From Progne subis subis (lineage: Eukaryota > Chordata > Aves > Passeriformes > Hirundinidae): a DNA stretch of 64,000 bases. Made by a program: the position numbers and the translations under genes. The notes under the pieces were generated by a model. That model was not told the origin of the DNA and ran no database searches. It was given only the letters and a program-made list of their open reading frames with translations. This document shows positions 21,251-33,621 of the stretch, piece by piece. How positions within the stretch are numbered: the first letter of the stretch is position 1; the number at the start of each line of letters is the position of its first letter. The stretch is taken from positions 7,229,001 to 7,293,000 of the forward strand of contig JAKJHU010000014.1 of the NCBI GenBank assembly GCA_022316685.1. The letters are read 5' to 3'.

Positions 21251-22655
21251 TCTTTCCCCCCAAAGTTCCTTCCCCGAGGGCACAACCTCAACCCCAAACT
21301 TTAAATTCCTCATGTTGTAGTTATGGAATGTGATTTTCTGCTGCAGTTGCAGGAGACCTTTTAGAGAAAGAGCACCCAAGGTCAGTGGATGGGTCACAGA
21401 GGTGCTGCTTGCTCCTCCCGTGCCAAATTTAGACAAATAAATAAAAATTGTAATTAAAGCACCCCAATGAAACCAAACCACAAATGCTGCATGTGCTCCC
21501 TGGATCTCTCCTCTTGAGGATTTGTTAATCCAGACATTTCCTCTGATCCTGGGAGTTCTCTTGCTGACTGTACCACCCACAGAAAGCAACTCCATACATT
21601 TAACACTTCATATTTTATTTTTAAATTATATTTCATTTCAGCAATTGAACACTAGTTCTAACCATCACACCAGGGAATTGGAAATCTTGCACGGTACGAC
21701 TGAGCTGAGATGAATTTTTTTTTTCTTTTTTCTTATATATTAACTATTCTAGAATCAGTATATATAAACATTTCCTTGAATATTCACTCCATGTGTCTCT
21801 GGAGGCTTCATTAGAAATTCCACTTTGATTCAGAACATATATTTTCTCCAAACCATTTGAATAAGTAATGAAAGGAAGAAATTCCATCCATTTCATTAAT
21901 GAAGCCATAAATCAGGGGGCTGAGTTAAGAAGTTGTATTTACTGCTCACCTTGGCATTATGAACGTGGGGGAAACTACTGAGCAGTTCCTTCCTCCTGTC
22001 AATATCCTAAATTATTCAGGAAGGAATCTCAGATCCACTTCTCAACTGTTCATGCCATCCCCAAATATCCGGGTTTCCATTTGCACCAGAACAGTACCAA
22101 ACTAATCGGAGCATTTATCTCTAGTTAACAATTTATATTCCCAAATATCGGAGGGAAAGATCCGGGGGTTTGAGAAAGTTTCTCTGGGCTGAATCCTTTA
22201 AAATTCCTGTTAACCAGAGCCACACTGGGCACTAAAACTCTCCCGCTGTGACACCTTCATGATTCCCTGCCCCATAACTCTCACTGAGGGAGTTCAGGAG
22301 CAATTTCTTGCTCCTGATGAACAACTTTGAGGATGAACTTTTAACTCAAGAGTTCTGGAAGCTCTCCTTTAATGACTTTTCTGTGCCAGTCAGACAAAAT
22401 GTGAGCAGAGAAGTTGGCCCTGCCTGCGCTCCCGACCTCCAGCCCAGCACTTTCATTAGGAACAGAGGCCAAAGGGCGCAGTCCTGAAATGTTACAGTTG
22501 GATGAAATAAAATTTTAAACACAAAACTCATTAGGATGTGGTTTGATATATTTAAACCTCGGCACAAGCTGAAATTTGGATTGTTTTCTTTCCCCCCACC
22601 GGTATCAGAGTGGGGAGCATCGCTCTAAAGAGGGGGAAAAAAATAAAAGACCCTT
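21251..22655. other. Noncoding interval
   Basis: Nothing is recognised except A/T-rich stretches (21713-21770). Open frames at 21248-21713 overlap on both strands and look random. Confidence 0.45.
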
Positions 22656-23200
22656 GCAAATAATTAAAAGTTGCAGTAAGGACCATAATTTATTAATGAA
22701 GACAGAGCAGCCTGTGGCCAGGACCCTGACATCCTGGTTTATGATTATGACAAAGCTGATCTTTAATTGCACCAAGCAAAGCCTCTTTGTCTCCTTTAGC
22801 TCACAGCAACATTTACTGCCTTCCCTGCAAAACTCAGGGCAAGAAATGTGCAGAGCAAGGCTCTGGTTTTAGCAAAACTTTTTTTACAGCTTCTGTGGGG
22901 ATTAAAGAGGAGGAGTTTGAAGGAGTTAAGCCTGGCACGAAAGGCTGCTTAAGTGCATTATAACAAAAACAAAGTTATTTTACATTTCAAGATTTACCTT
23001 GCATTATTTACTGTCAGTTGTCATGAAACCATAGGTCTGTATCACCTCCCCGTGCATTAATCAAACAAATTGTCGAACACCAAACACTTTGCAACACTGA
23101 AACACCACAGAAAACTCCCTAGCAATCATCTGAGCTTGCACTTCTACTAATTAACTGTGCTCATTTTTGCACAATACATTATAATTATGAGCTGAGTAGA
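22656..23200. other. AT-rich candidate conserved noncoding block
   Basis: A long transposon-free AT-rich stretch with many short words common in vertebrate developmental enhancers: ATTTATTAATG, CTTTAATTGCACC, GCATTATTTAC, GCATTAATCAAA, CTAATTAAC and CATTATAATTATG. It has no simple repeats. This is among the better candidates in the window by appearance, but the evidence is still only compositional. Confidence 0.3.
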
Positions 23201-23699
23201 ACTTGCACCCATCCTCCTGTACAATGGATTAACATAAGCAAATAATATTTTAAATTATTTCCTTCTTGGATGTATTTTAGGTTTAATTGCCAGCTCTTCC
23301 TCCGTAAGGGATCAATAGGTTCTTCCAGGGGGAAGGGAATTCTGTGAGATTCCCTCAATCTTTGCGATTGAACGTGCTCAGCATATTTAGCTTCAAGGAT
23401 TGTTCGGTTCATCACCTCCTCTGCAGCTGACAATTCCAGCCCAGCTCCAGAGCAACCTGAACATTCCCATGCTCCACAAAGTGGGGCAGCAGGAACTTGC
23501 AGAAGGGACACAAGGATGGGTTCATTTTTCTCCTTCTGGTCATGAAAACCAACTGGAGATCACACCTGGAGTCACAAACGCGCTGCTGCTGAGGGGCCTT
23601 TACACCTTAACCCGCTGAAGGTGCAATTTCAACACAGTCCAGGTAAAATCCACAATGCCAAACTTTAAAGGGTAAGGAATTAAGTTCGAGAAAAATTCC

Positions 23700-23822
23700 C
23701 TGTAAGTGTTCAAGGCCAGGCTGGATGGGACCTGGAGCAACCTGGTCTAGGGGAAGGTGGAGAACGGAAAGAGATGGTCCTGGATGTCCCCTCCAAACCA
23801 AACCATTCCATGATTTTATGAA
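23700..23822 (+). mobile_element. CR1 LINE 3' end
   Basis: 'aagtgttcaaggccaggctg', 'gatgggacctggagcaacct', 'ggtctaggggaaggtggaga', then 'ctccaaaccaaaccattcca' and tgattttatgaa. The ending is close to the canonical CR1 terminus. The middle part replaces the usual 'gtgtccctgcccatggcagg'. Confidence 0.92.
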
Positions 23823-24479
23823 CCAACAATTTCCTGAATCTTTTCCTTTTAATCCACAGCACACAATCCTTGTGGAGGATTCCCCCAGCACCAGAACAGG
23901 GCAGGACAGAGCAGCCAGAGAGCCAGGAAAAAGCTCTTTTCAAACTCAACACACCCCAGGGTCACCCCACAGCTACTGCAGCCACAGAAGCTGACAAACT
24001 GCAGGGGAAGTGCTGGCCTGAGAACGGGCAACAGAAAATCTCTGGAGTGGGAAAATGAAGACAAATCTTCCTGCTTTAGCCAGTTTTAACACGGGAGCAG
24101 CTGTCCTGAGAAAACAGCTTTGTTTATCTCCAAGGAGCTCAGCTGTGCCAGAACAACCACCTCCCTCCACCAACTGCTCCGTCTGCTCAGGGCACGTGAA
24201 AAACCTGCCAGGACCCGAAATATTCCATCTCAAGATTGATTTCCAAGAGGAATCATTTCCATGCGGGTGGGGATGTCCACCTAGATGGGTCCCACTAAAA
24301 CCAGTCCCACCCGGAGCTGCCAGAGCCCCACGGACACTGAGGTGACCCAGGTGCCACCAGACGTGGTGGGCTCAGCACAGCAGCCACTGGGAAATTCACT
24401 TTGGTGACCAACCTGACCTTGGGGTTCCTGCTTTATGTTCTCCCTGCAAGGCAGCTGCGTGCATCACTGCTCACTGCCT

Positions 24480-24640
24480 GAAATCATGGAATGGTTTAGG
24501 TTGGGACACAGAAGTTCTGATTACAACCCACTTCCACCATCCCAGACTGCTCCAAGCCCCATCCAACCTGGCTTTGGACACTCAGGGATCCAGGGGCCGG
24601 CACAGCTTCCCTGTGCCCGGAATTCCTTCCCAATTCCAGC
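24480..24640 (-). mobile_element. CR1 LINE 3' end
   Basis: The plus strand begins 'aaatcatggaatggtttagg' and ttggga, then 'ctgctccaagccccatccaa', cctggctttggacactcagg, gatccaggggc. This is the terminal CR1 region on the minus strand with its end still readable. Confidence 0.93.
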
Positions 24641-26683
24641 TTAGCCCTAGAGTATTCCAGTTTAAATCATGCTACTTCATAGCAGCTCCTTCCCCAGAAC
24701 AAAGCAGACAGAACTCTCCTCTCTCTGGCTCAGGGAGCACCTCTGGGATGGAGATCTCCTGCTTTTGGTGGTATTGTGTGGCCCCAACAGTCCCAGTAAA
24801 TCAAGTGATGTTGTTTTTCCTCTCTTGTCTCTGCAAGGACAAGACTGAGGTTTCTACACCTCTCTCACCACTCACAAAACCTCTTACACTTTGCGAAGCA
24901 CTTTTGCTGGGTTTTTTTTTTTCCCCAATTTGAGCTGGGTGCATTTCTCCCCTTGCTAAGAGCCTGCTCTTCCCTAATTTTGTTTGATGCTTTCCTGGAC
25001 ACTCCAAGCTCATCACGAAACGCAAGCTCCCCTCCTGTGTCGTTTTGGGAAGCACCACGAGTTTAATTATGGGCAAAGAGCACGCCGTGGGGCTGACACC
25101 ATTTGAGATCTGTGTTTGAGCAGCACCTGAGCCTACAGACAATAAAACTGCTGCTGGGCTTTGCTGTCACCCTGTCACCAGAGCTGCCACCGAGCACGGC
25201 CCTGGCAAGGACTGCACAGCCTGGAAATGGGGAGGTGCAGCTCTGCAGATCTGTCTGAAACGGGCAAACGCAAAAATAACCGAAATGTTCTGTTCACCCA
25301 GGCACCCATCAAATAAGTACTGAATAGGGCTCCTTTTAGGGAAACCTTGCTTCAGCTTGCAGGTGTTTTAACAAGCCCTTTGAGCCTCCCTTTCTGGGGG
25401 AGATCCCCGTACTTTCAGAAAAGACAATTAGTTTTGGACTTGCTCGTGTCTAAGCACCGACAGGCACGTCCAAATCTGCGAGAAAAACCACAGAGAGCTG
25501 CATATTTGTATTTTAAAGCCTCTGCAGCCTGGGAAAGCAGAACTTTTGGGAGCACATCAGATGGGAAGCAGGAAATCAAGCAAGCACAGCTGGGTAAGCA
25601 GTATCAGAATTTCTCTGAGCGATGGGTTTATTTTATACATCTAGTATCTGGAAAATTCAGGTTCATCCCAGTGAACTGGAGACAGCCCCGTGGCTTCAGG
25701 TGAGCAGGAATGGGAGCTGTAAATACCCTGGAATTCTCCAGCATCTTACAGGGCATGTGAATGAGCTCAGAATTCTTTTTTTTTTAAGTTTTTTTCCCCT
25801 GACCTCTTGTGCCAAACACTGCCATTTTAAGAGTCCTGCTGTGTTGCACTAAGCTGAACTTAATGTCCACTGAGAGATACAGCTTTATTCTTTTGGTGCC
25901 CACATCAAAGCTGGTAATGGGCACGACTATTAAATGCTGATCTTTCCAAATCTCAGCCGCAAGCTCTCATTGGCTCCCACCTCAGAACACTCATTTCAGC
26001 CCAGATTTTATAATATCACTTGAAAGGTTTAGGACCCGGCATAAAGGAAAGAAATGCAAGAGACCGGAGATGAATTAAACATGGAAAAAAGTTACACAGT
26101 GGCGTGAAATTTTTTATCCGAGTTCCCAATGTGACCTTCTCAGGAAATTCAGGAGCAGCCCCGAAAAATCTGAGCTAATTCCTCCCCCATTCCCCAGGGA
26201 CTGAGGCCCTTCCATGGGATTATTTGTGTGTGCCACTCCAAGGGCTCTCAGGGTGGGTTTTTCAAAGATTCTCCTCTTCTGAAATGGTTTCTTGTGACCA
26301 AACTAGAGCAATGAAAACGTTACATGACTCAAGAAATCAATGCCACCCCATTCTTTTACTTCTTGCCGTCCCACTATTAATTTGTTTTTCCTAGGATAGG
26401 CGGAGGGTTCTTACAAATCAGTATTTTCAAATGATTTCATCAGATCAACTGACTATGAAGAGAAGGAGAAGGGGGCAAAGGATCAAAGGAAGTTCCATTC
26501 CTGCTTTTGCTCCTGCTTACTTTTGGGAGAGGATGTAAATTTCTGCATCTTTACCAGCAGCTTCCACTTAGACCTTCAGCTCGTTACTCATCTGAAGTTT
26601 TAAAAAGTGCAGATTTAGGCCTACTGTAGGAAGTGGAACTTCGTAAATAGATCTTTAACTTTCTTTTTGTTTTCTTTGGGTTT
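24641..26683. other. Single-copy noncoding interval
   Basis: No gene or mobile element is recognised. Short open frames at 24574-25852 occur in several registers and both strands without a favoured one. Confidence 0.45.
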
Positions 26684-26765
26684 TGTTGTTGTTGTTGTTG
26701 TTGTTTGGGTCTTTTTTTGTGAGCTGGGTTTTTTGTTGTTTTGTTTTTTTGCTGATGTTGTTGTC
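26684..26765. repeat. (TTG)n microsatellite and T/G-rich run
   Basis: Seven TTG triplets (26684-26705), then T-rich DNA and a second interrupted TTG run (26730-26765). The minus-strand frame across it encodes poly-Thr/Lys and is an artefact. Confidence 0.93.
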
Positions 26766-26999
26766 GCTGTTGTTTTCAAGTCACTTAAGGCAGTAAGAAG
26801 ATAAATCAGCAATGAGAGACTCAGTCACAATGAAAGAGATCCTATTTTTGGGCTCCAGCAAGAGATTTTTTTTTTAACTTTGTTAAAACAGTTTGTGATA
26901 TTTTTTTTTTAAATTTTTAATTGAAGCTCTCCATATCCAAAGTGCCTGAAGCAATAAGTGACCAGGCATTAAACTCACCTTTAGGAGCTGCTACGAACA

Positions 27000-27660
27000 C
27001 GTGCATTCCAAATTTAGTGGATTTGTTATTAAAGCTTAGAACAATTTAACTGAGTATTAATTGAGAAGAGGGTGATTTTTGAAGTCAATTTAATATCTCA
27101 CAGGTATCTGGGGTACTTCAAGTGAAAGAATTACATCAAAACCCCTACGAAATCTATGGAGTTCAGGTAAACTTCATAAATTAAGTACCTGTTATTCTGA
27201 AGGACACAAATAATTTAAGTCCTACAAAATAAAGAGAAAAGCGCTGGTTTTCTAGAAACCAAATGCTGGTGCTCTCACATTTTATCTCGGCATGACAGGA
27301 AAAAAAAAAAAAAATCTTTGAAAGATTTTCTTGAGTGAACTTCGGGAGAAAGTCAAACTCCGGTCATTGATTTGGAAGCCGGCACGCTAATCTGTTCTTA
27401 TTTAAAGGGAGAAATAACTCTGCATGGCTGATAATCTACTTGTCTTATATTCTACTTCTCCTGCAAGAATTTTCTTGCTCATGCATAGATTGTGTCTTAT
27501 CTAGTCCTGACTGAAGTCAATAGCGAACTGCTTGTTTGTTTTTTAAGCAGCAGCTGCACTGGGTATCTCCAGGGAATGAAAAAGTGAAAGGATTACAGTT
27601 TTGACCTGTTAAAATTGATTTATTAGAGGGATTTTTTTTTTTTCCCCTCCTATTATGTCT
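27000..27660. other. AT-rich candidate conserved noncoding block
   Basis: Apart from an A run at 27299-27313 and a T run near 27630, the block is complex AT-rich sequence without transposon scars. It includes TGAGTATTAATTGAG, CTTCATAAATTAAG and CATGCATAG. It is a composition-based candidate only. Confidence 0.28.
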
Positions 27661-28500
27661 AAGTGATGAATTGGTCTCTCAAGTCAAGGCTCTGTGAAAA
27701 ACTGATTTGTCAATTGCAGGCTGACCAAAAAAATTGGAAAAATCACCCAATTCAGTTAAAATATGCAATGATTTGTGTGGTTTGGTCTTTCCTTCACAGA
27801 TATGAGAAAAAAAAATGTGTATTCCCAGGGTGTTTCATGGGGGGCAAGAGGAGAATGTGAGGATTGAAGGAGGAGATGAGGACTTTGGGTATGACAGGAG
27901 AGCTGGGCGCCCCTTCTGCCTTGGAGGGACCCAAAAGACACCAGGAATTAACAAAGCCCAGAAGTGATGGATGTCTCTCAAATATATATTTAAAAAAAAG
28001 AGTAAAATCCAGTTCTTGCCAATACTTTTCCCCAACTCTCACATCTCCCTAAGATCGCATTTGTGCCTAATCCCGGGAATTCCAGGGAACAGTAACGAAG
28101 GACAGGAGTGAGGAGGATTTTAGCAAGGTGGGAAAGGAACTGAGCTGCAGCCTCAGGATTTCCTCAAGGAAATCTGTCCTTGGGCTGGGACAGGGAGGGA
28201 ATTCCACTCCAGTGGGTTCTGCTACCTCAAAACTAAACACCAAGGTGAACAGCTGGAACAGAAAAAACCTCACAGAGGAGTCTTGGGGAGGAAACTGAGC
28301 AAGGACAGACAGAATTTATCCCTTGTTTGGGACAGAGGAAGACATTTTACTCAGAATAGTGAATGGTGGCAGCACTGATCTCCCAAGGCAAGCAGCAAAC
28401 ACCTGGGCACACGTTTCCTGTGGGAGTCTGGTGACCCGAGAGCAAAGACAGCAGCAAACAGGACAGACATAACCTAAAAACAGTAGTAATAGCAAGGATA

Positions 28501-28672
28501 ATTAAAAAAAAAAAAAAATACAAAGAAAAATACAATTAAAATTAAAAATGAAAATGGAATTTAAAATAAAATTTAAAATAAGAAACGCAAATAAAAATGC
28601 AAATAAAATCAAAAAAATAAAAATACAAATAAAAAAATTATTTTTAAATAATCTTAAAAAAAAAAAATCTTA
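28501..28672. repeat. A-rich low-complexity tract
   Basis: Runs of A broken by single T, C or G: many AAAATAC, AAATAAAA and AAAATGC words over 170 bases. It may be a degraded poly(A)-derived microsatellite. Confidence 0.9.
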
Positions 28673-28739
28673 GAATATAGGCTGTAAAACCTATCAAGTA
28701 TTCAGCCCAAACCAACACAGAGTGACACAATTGGGATCC

Positions 28740-29215
28740 TAACACTGAAAATTTGGGTTAGCCCAGGATCTGCCCAGTCCCAGCACAGGCCATGGATGAT
28801 CCCAACCATGGAGCCCTCGTGCCACCATCCCTGGCATTCCAGAAGCCCAGAATACCCCCAGGGAGATCTGTGGTGCTACGGAGAGCCCGGGGATGCCCAC
28901 AGGAGCTGTCAGTGCTGTTTACCAGCAAAACCAGGGCCCTCTGGGCTTGGGCTCTCACCAGGAGGAAGGTCCTACTGAAGTTTCTCCAACCAAGCCCAAG
29001 AGAAAGCACCAATGGTGCCCTCTCCCAAGGTTTGGAGACCCCAAACCACGAGTCTGGCAGCCCTTGGAATTCCCACTGCCACCTCCCATCCCAAACTCCC
29101 CCTGCACCAGCTCTCCCTGCTCCAAGGTTCATCAACGCCCCCAGAGCACTTTAATTCCCATTGGCCCAACTTCCCAGATGGCATTTCACCCACTGCATTT
29201 TCCTTTTCCTCCCCC
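28740..29215. other. GC-richer block of unknown nature
   Basis: This block is clearly richer in C and G than its surroundings, with ccaaccatggagccctcg and C-rich stretches. Frames of 118-125 codons are open on both strands (28758-29135 minus; 28792-29154 and 28893-29249 plus). None resembles a known protein, and opposite-strand openness is common in GC-rich DNA. It may be an unrecognised repeat or old retrotransposed sequence. Confidence 0.35.
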
Positions 29216-29219
29216 TTGT

Positions 29220-29430
29220 GACAGATCTCATTTCAATAAACAGGAATAATCTGAAAATTGGTTCTCTCATCTTTACCAACAACAAGTACTTAGAGGCGCG
29301 TTGAGAGGATTAATTCTGGAGTAGTCTGAAAATGTCAAGCGCTCATTAATTATAAGTTAATTGGAGTTAGAATTACATTACGGTAAATAACAATAAATTA
29401 CCATGGCTGATGGGCAAATGGGAAGAATGA
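29220..29430. other. AT-rich candidate conserved noncoding block
   Basis: A compact block with 'gctcattaattataagtt', aattggagttagaattacattacgg and a retained 'gaggcgcgttgagagg', free of repeats. It resembles homeodomain-bound enhancers in composition. There is no direct proof. Confidence 0.3.
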
Positions 29431-30709
29431 GATTTTGAACAGCGTTGAGCAGGCTCTGAACAAGGGTTTTGGAAGAAACAAAGCCTGACTGATGGCATGC
29501 AGTGAATTCACTTCTACTGAGGATTCTTATGGATGTGGAGAAGGGAAAATAACTCCTTTTCACCCGTCAGCTTGGATTCACTGTTGGTTTTCTCTGGCCT
29601 GGAGCAAAAGGCCTCCATGAGTTTTAGAAGTACAAGCTTTAGCATCAATTCCTCTCAGCTGAGAGCCTCCCAGGGAGCGCCATGGAGGACAAAGTGCTCA
29701 TGGACAACACCTTTATCCTGCCGAGTGAAGAACAGAAGCCTCAGCATCGTGATGTGTGCAATAATCCAGGTGAGTGGATTGAAAAAAGTGAAATCTTTCC
29801 TCTGCAGATGAATCCCCACCCTGAACTTCACCCGTGCTCAAAGGCTCCAGGCAGGAGAGCCCCCAGCGCGCTCAGAATCACAAAGGAGTCACTCACGAGG
29901 CAAAAACCACACAACAAATGAGTTTGTGCTGCCAGCCCCAGCTCCAGCTGCTGGAATCCTGAGCCAGGTACAGCCAAGTGCTGAAGACCAGGCGGTGCAC
30001 AAACCCCACCCCTACCACACATTCCCTCCATCCCTCCTGGAATGAAGGCAGAGGATTCTGTGCAGGCTCCGTGGGAGCATGTTCAGGACTGCACGAGGAG
30101 CAAGGGAAATCTGAGGGATGAGCAGCTCAGCCAGGGATTCAGGGAGTCCTCAGCTCAGATTTAGAGCACGGCATCATTTCCTGCTCAGGTCTGAAACCCC
30201 CTGCTCGAGGCTGGGAGATCTTGAGAAGAGCAAATGATGAGATGTGGGAGAGCTTCGGGACCTGCTGCTCACCAACCCCCAATTCCAGCACCCCACCTTC
30301 TCCTCCTCTACAGCTCCATGGAGATGTCGGAGAGGATCATGCATTTATCATTTGGTGTAATGAAGATTAAGTTTCCTTTCCTTTCTAAGCAAGCTCATGG
30401 GAAATTATTTCGGACAATGGGCTACCATAATTCTGGAGAAAACCAACTTTTTAAATCCCTTTTTGGCCTTTAAAACCAGCCTTTAGCAAGAGAGGATTTT
30501 TATGTTCTTTGATGCCAGAAGCTCATACCTTCAACTTGCCAGCAGTTAAGCCTCTTAACAGAAACAAATGAAAAAAACTTTATAGAATCAGAAAGGTTAT
30601 GGCATCAATACTCTAAATCACATTTTGAGGCTGTATGAACCAAGTAAATGTTCCAACTGAGCCAAACAGCACATTTGCATTTAATATTATGAGAGGAAAT
30701 ACTGTGCTT

Positions 30710-30940
30710 ATTTCAAAACTGGTACTATATGTATATAAAGGTATTCTGAAGGAGGCCAGAAGTGACTGAAGAGTGCAGCTCATTTAAAGCACAATTAAAA
30801 AGAACTTATCACTAATATTCCAGGATTTCAAAACTGTTACTATTTATAAAAATATTCTGAAGGAGTCCTGAAGTGACTGAAGAGTGCAGCTCATTTAAAA
30901 CACAATTAAACAGAACATATCACTAATATTCCAGGATTTC
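30710..30940 (+). repeat. Imperfect tandem duplication, ~113-bp unit
   Basis: Copy 1 (30710-30824) and copy 2 (30825-30935) share 'atttcaaaact', 'tattctgaaggag', 'agtgactgaagagtgcagct', catttaaa.cacaatta and 'atcactaatattccagg'. By eye about 90% of positions match, with a four-base net deletion in copy 2 (gtatataaagg versus ttataaaa). Confidence 0.95.
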
Positions 30941-31599
30941 CCTTCCCTTTTGTTTAACTGCAATAGAAAAGAGCCTTTCACTCTAATTCTGTCAGCTGGA
31001 GCAATAATCCCCTTGTTTTTGAAGCATTACCAGCAGATTAATCCTAAGTGCTTCTGCAGGGCCACAGGAACAGCGCTGAAGTGAACGGGAGCAAAGTCCC
31101 CCTGGAGCACTGTCCTCACTCGAGATTCCAGCACTGGACATGGAATTTTCCCCAGGATTTCGATGATTTCTGCTGTGTGTGGATCACACTTCCACAGCTC
31201 CAGCTCCGTGGCCCACGGAGCTTTAAATTACAGCAGCTCCTGTGCTGCAGACAAGGAGAAGTCGTATTTCCTACTTTCCTTGATAAAGGCTCTTCTGCTT
31301 GATTTTCTGAGCATCCTGCCCAAGATCAGTGCCAGCCCGGTGGAATTCATGATCTAATCAGAGCAGCACCACGACACACCAGCCCATCCCCTGAGGGACA
31401 CATAAATCACGTGGGGATGGGTGAAAAGTATAAATACACTGGTTTAACAAAGCTGGAGTGACGCAGGGGGGATAAAAACTTGATATTAACGCACAGCGCC
31501 CTCACCTCAGGGCTGGGAAAACAAAGGCAAGCCATGAGGAACAAGCAGAAGCCATTTGAGCTGAGTATTACAAATGATATCTTCTAAAACTGACTCCCA

Positions 31600-31762
31600 G
31601 GGAATGGGCACGGCCCCTAGGCTGCAGAGCTCCAGGAGAGTCTGGACACCGCTCCCAGGAATGCCCAGGGTGGGATTGCTGAGGTGTCTGTGCAGGTCCA
31701 GGGGTTGGGCTGGATGATCCCTGCGGGTCCCTTCCAGCCCAGGATATCCTGTGATTCCATGA
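31600..31762 (+). mobile_element. CR1 LINE 3' end (a second subfamily)
   Basis: Ordered blocks are 'gaatgggcacggcccctagg', 'ctgcagagctccaggagagt', 'tgtgcaggtccaggggttgg', gctggatgatccctgcgggtcccttccag and 'gatatcctgtgattccatga'. The wording 'gggttgg.ctggatgatcc.tg.gggtcccttcca' marks a CR1 subfamily different from most other fragments here. Confidence 0.9.
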
Positions 31763-32242
31763 AAAGAATGGCTGTATTAAAGAACAGGGAATAACCCGGG
31801 AGAAAACTCACCGACACTTCACAATCAAACAGCCACAGCCTAATTTAGAAACTTCTGGGCTTTAGATTTACAGGGTAGGAGGAGGGAAAAAAAAAATCAT
31901 CCTGCAACCAATTCCTCAGATCATCTGTCTCCAGCCTGGAAAGAAATGCCATAATATGTCAGTCTGTGCATTGATTGGCACTTCACAAGTGGCACCAAAC
32001 TCGCTGCCGTGCTCACTAACTTCATCACTGGAGCTGCCTAATTAGAGGCCAAACAGCCTGATGACACACAGAGGTGACCCAGGGACAAAGTGGGTAAGGG
32101 CCTAGTGACACAAGGAGTTTTCTTTCTGGGGAGGAAAAATAAAAAAGAATCAGATCACGATGATTTTGAAAAAATACCTTCATCAGGAATTTAGCCCAGA
32201 CTTCCCACTGAGCACATTCATCCCAATTTATATTCCAGAGAT

Positions 32243-32405
32243 GCACAGAATCACACAATGGCTTGGGTTGGAAGGGACATTAAAGATCATTTTTAGCCCC
32301 CTGCCATGGGCAGGGACACCTCCCACTATCCCAATGTCCAGCCCAGCCTTGGACACTGCCAGGGATCCAGGGGCAGCCACAGCTTCTCTGGAAACCTATG
32401 CAGGT
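32243..32405 (-). mobile_element. CR1 LINE 3' end
   Basis: The plus strand reads 'agaatcacacaatggcttgg', gttggaagggacattaaagatca, 'gccatgggcagggacacctc', 'ttggacactgccagggatcc' and 'aggggcagccacagcttctc'. It is a clear minus-strand CR1 terminus. Confidence 0.95.
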
Positions 32406-32599
32406 GCCCCGTAACGAGAATGAGAATCACTTTTTATCCATTCTTATAAAAAATTGTAAAAGGCAAAGGCACAACTGTTTTCACAGCTTTGAGACAGAAC
32501 ACACCGGAGGCTTAAGTCCTATTCCAGATACATTTTTTTTTCCCTATTTTTAACTAAAATTTCACTAGACTTGGGAAAACACCCTCCAACTTTACATTC

Positions 32600-32658
32600 T
32601 AAAACAAAAAAAAAAAACAAACCCAACAACAAAACTCCAACAAAACCCAAACCACCGG
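32600..32658. repeat. A/C-rich low-complexity tract
   Basis: A run of A followed by irregular CAAA, CAACAA and CCAAAACC words. Confidence 0.85.
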
Positions 32659-32926
32659 TGTCAAACCAGTTCCCAAAGCTTAAAAGCAGCAACAAAACTC
32701 AACAGCAGGCAAACAAACCCTCTGGTTAAAGCAGCTCTGCAATACTCCTGAAACACCCCAGAGGAGTTGTCGGAGCGGGGAAGAGCCCCAGTGCACAAAG
32801 GGAAGGATGCTGGAGTGTGGCTGTGTCCTTCCACGCCTGGCAGGCGCTGACCACTGGCTGGCTCAGATCTGCACAGTGGCCAAAGCGTTTTTGGTCGGGG
32901 TTGCAAGCAGGCAAGCAACCTCTTCC

Positions 32927-33409
32927 TGTGGGTCTCGGCTCCCCACCGGCGGCTGGCCTCGATTGCGTCGTGACTGCGGCGGAGGAAAAAAGGTCAACTC
33001 TCTACTAGGCAGGTTCAATGATGGTTTATTAAAGTCAGAGTGGCGGGAGCTCTGCCACTCTTCAAACTGCCCAGAGAGAGCCCCTTTGAATTTCCCTCCT
33101 CGAACTCATAAATGGGGGAGGATTAAGGGGTGGCAACAACGAGGTCAGCAAATCAGGGGGGATAACAGGGGGTGTCCACTTTTAAACATCAGACCACTCA
33201 CAAGAGGGGAAAAGGGGATTTCCCAGGCACCAGCCCATCACTCAACACCTCTCCTGGGACTTTCCTGAGTCCAGGGAGGGGTCCCAAAGTGACAGACAGG
33301 ACACCCCAGAGCTGGGGCAGAGGGGATTGACAGGGACAGGTGGGGGGGTGGGATGACTGACATAAAACAACTTGCTACACAGCAAACTCATAGTGGAGGA
33401 ACCGTTACA
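32927..33409 (-). mobile_element. ERV LTR remnant, distinct family
   Basis: On the minus strand the block starts TGTAACGGTTCC and has a U3-like body. It then reaches an AATAAA signal (plus-strand tttatt at 33025-33030) and a U5-like end with 'cattgaacctgcctagtag', ending near gccgagaccca. I find no clear target-site duplication, so ends may shift by some tens of bases. It does not resemble the LTRs at 3.5, 10 and 40 kb. No retroviral coding remnant is visible. Confidence 0.65.
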
Positions 33410-33621
33410 GAAAATGGGGGCACAGTGGAATGAACCATAACATAAAACTTCTTATAAAACTTAAAAATTACTTAAGAACTTGATAAAACAATTCTTGCAC
33501 CACCACACTGGAGACACTGGGCTTGGGCTGCCACGTGTCCATGTGTCACACAGCAAGGCTGGCTGTCATTCAGGAAGAGGAAATCTCCCTCTGGTGCAGG
33601 CTGGCACTGTTTAACATCCTT

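Noticed and set aside
32786..32926. Sequence between the A/C-rich tract and the LTR at 32.9 kb as retroviral internal DNA
   Set aside because: No primer-binding site or retroviral coding similarity could be seen next to the LTR end, so it is treated as ordinary flank.
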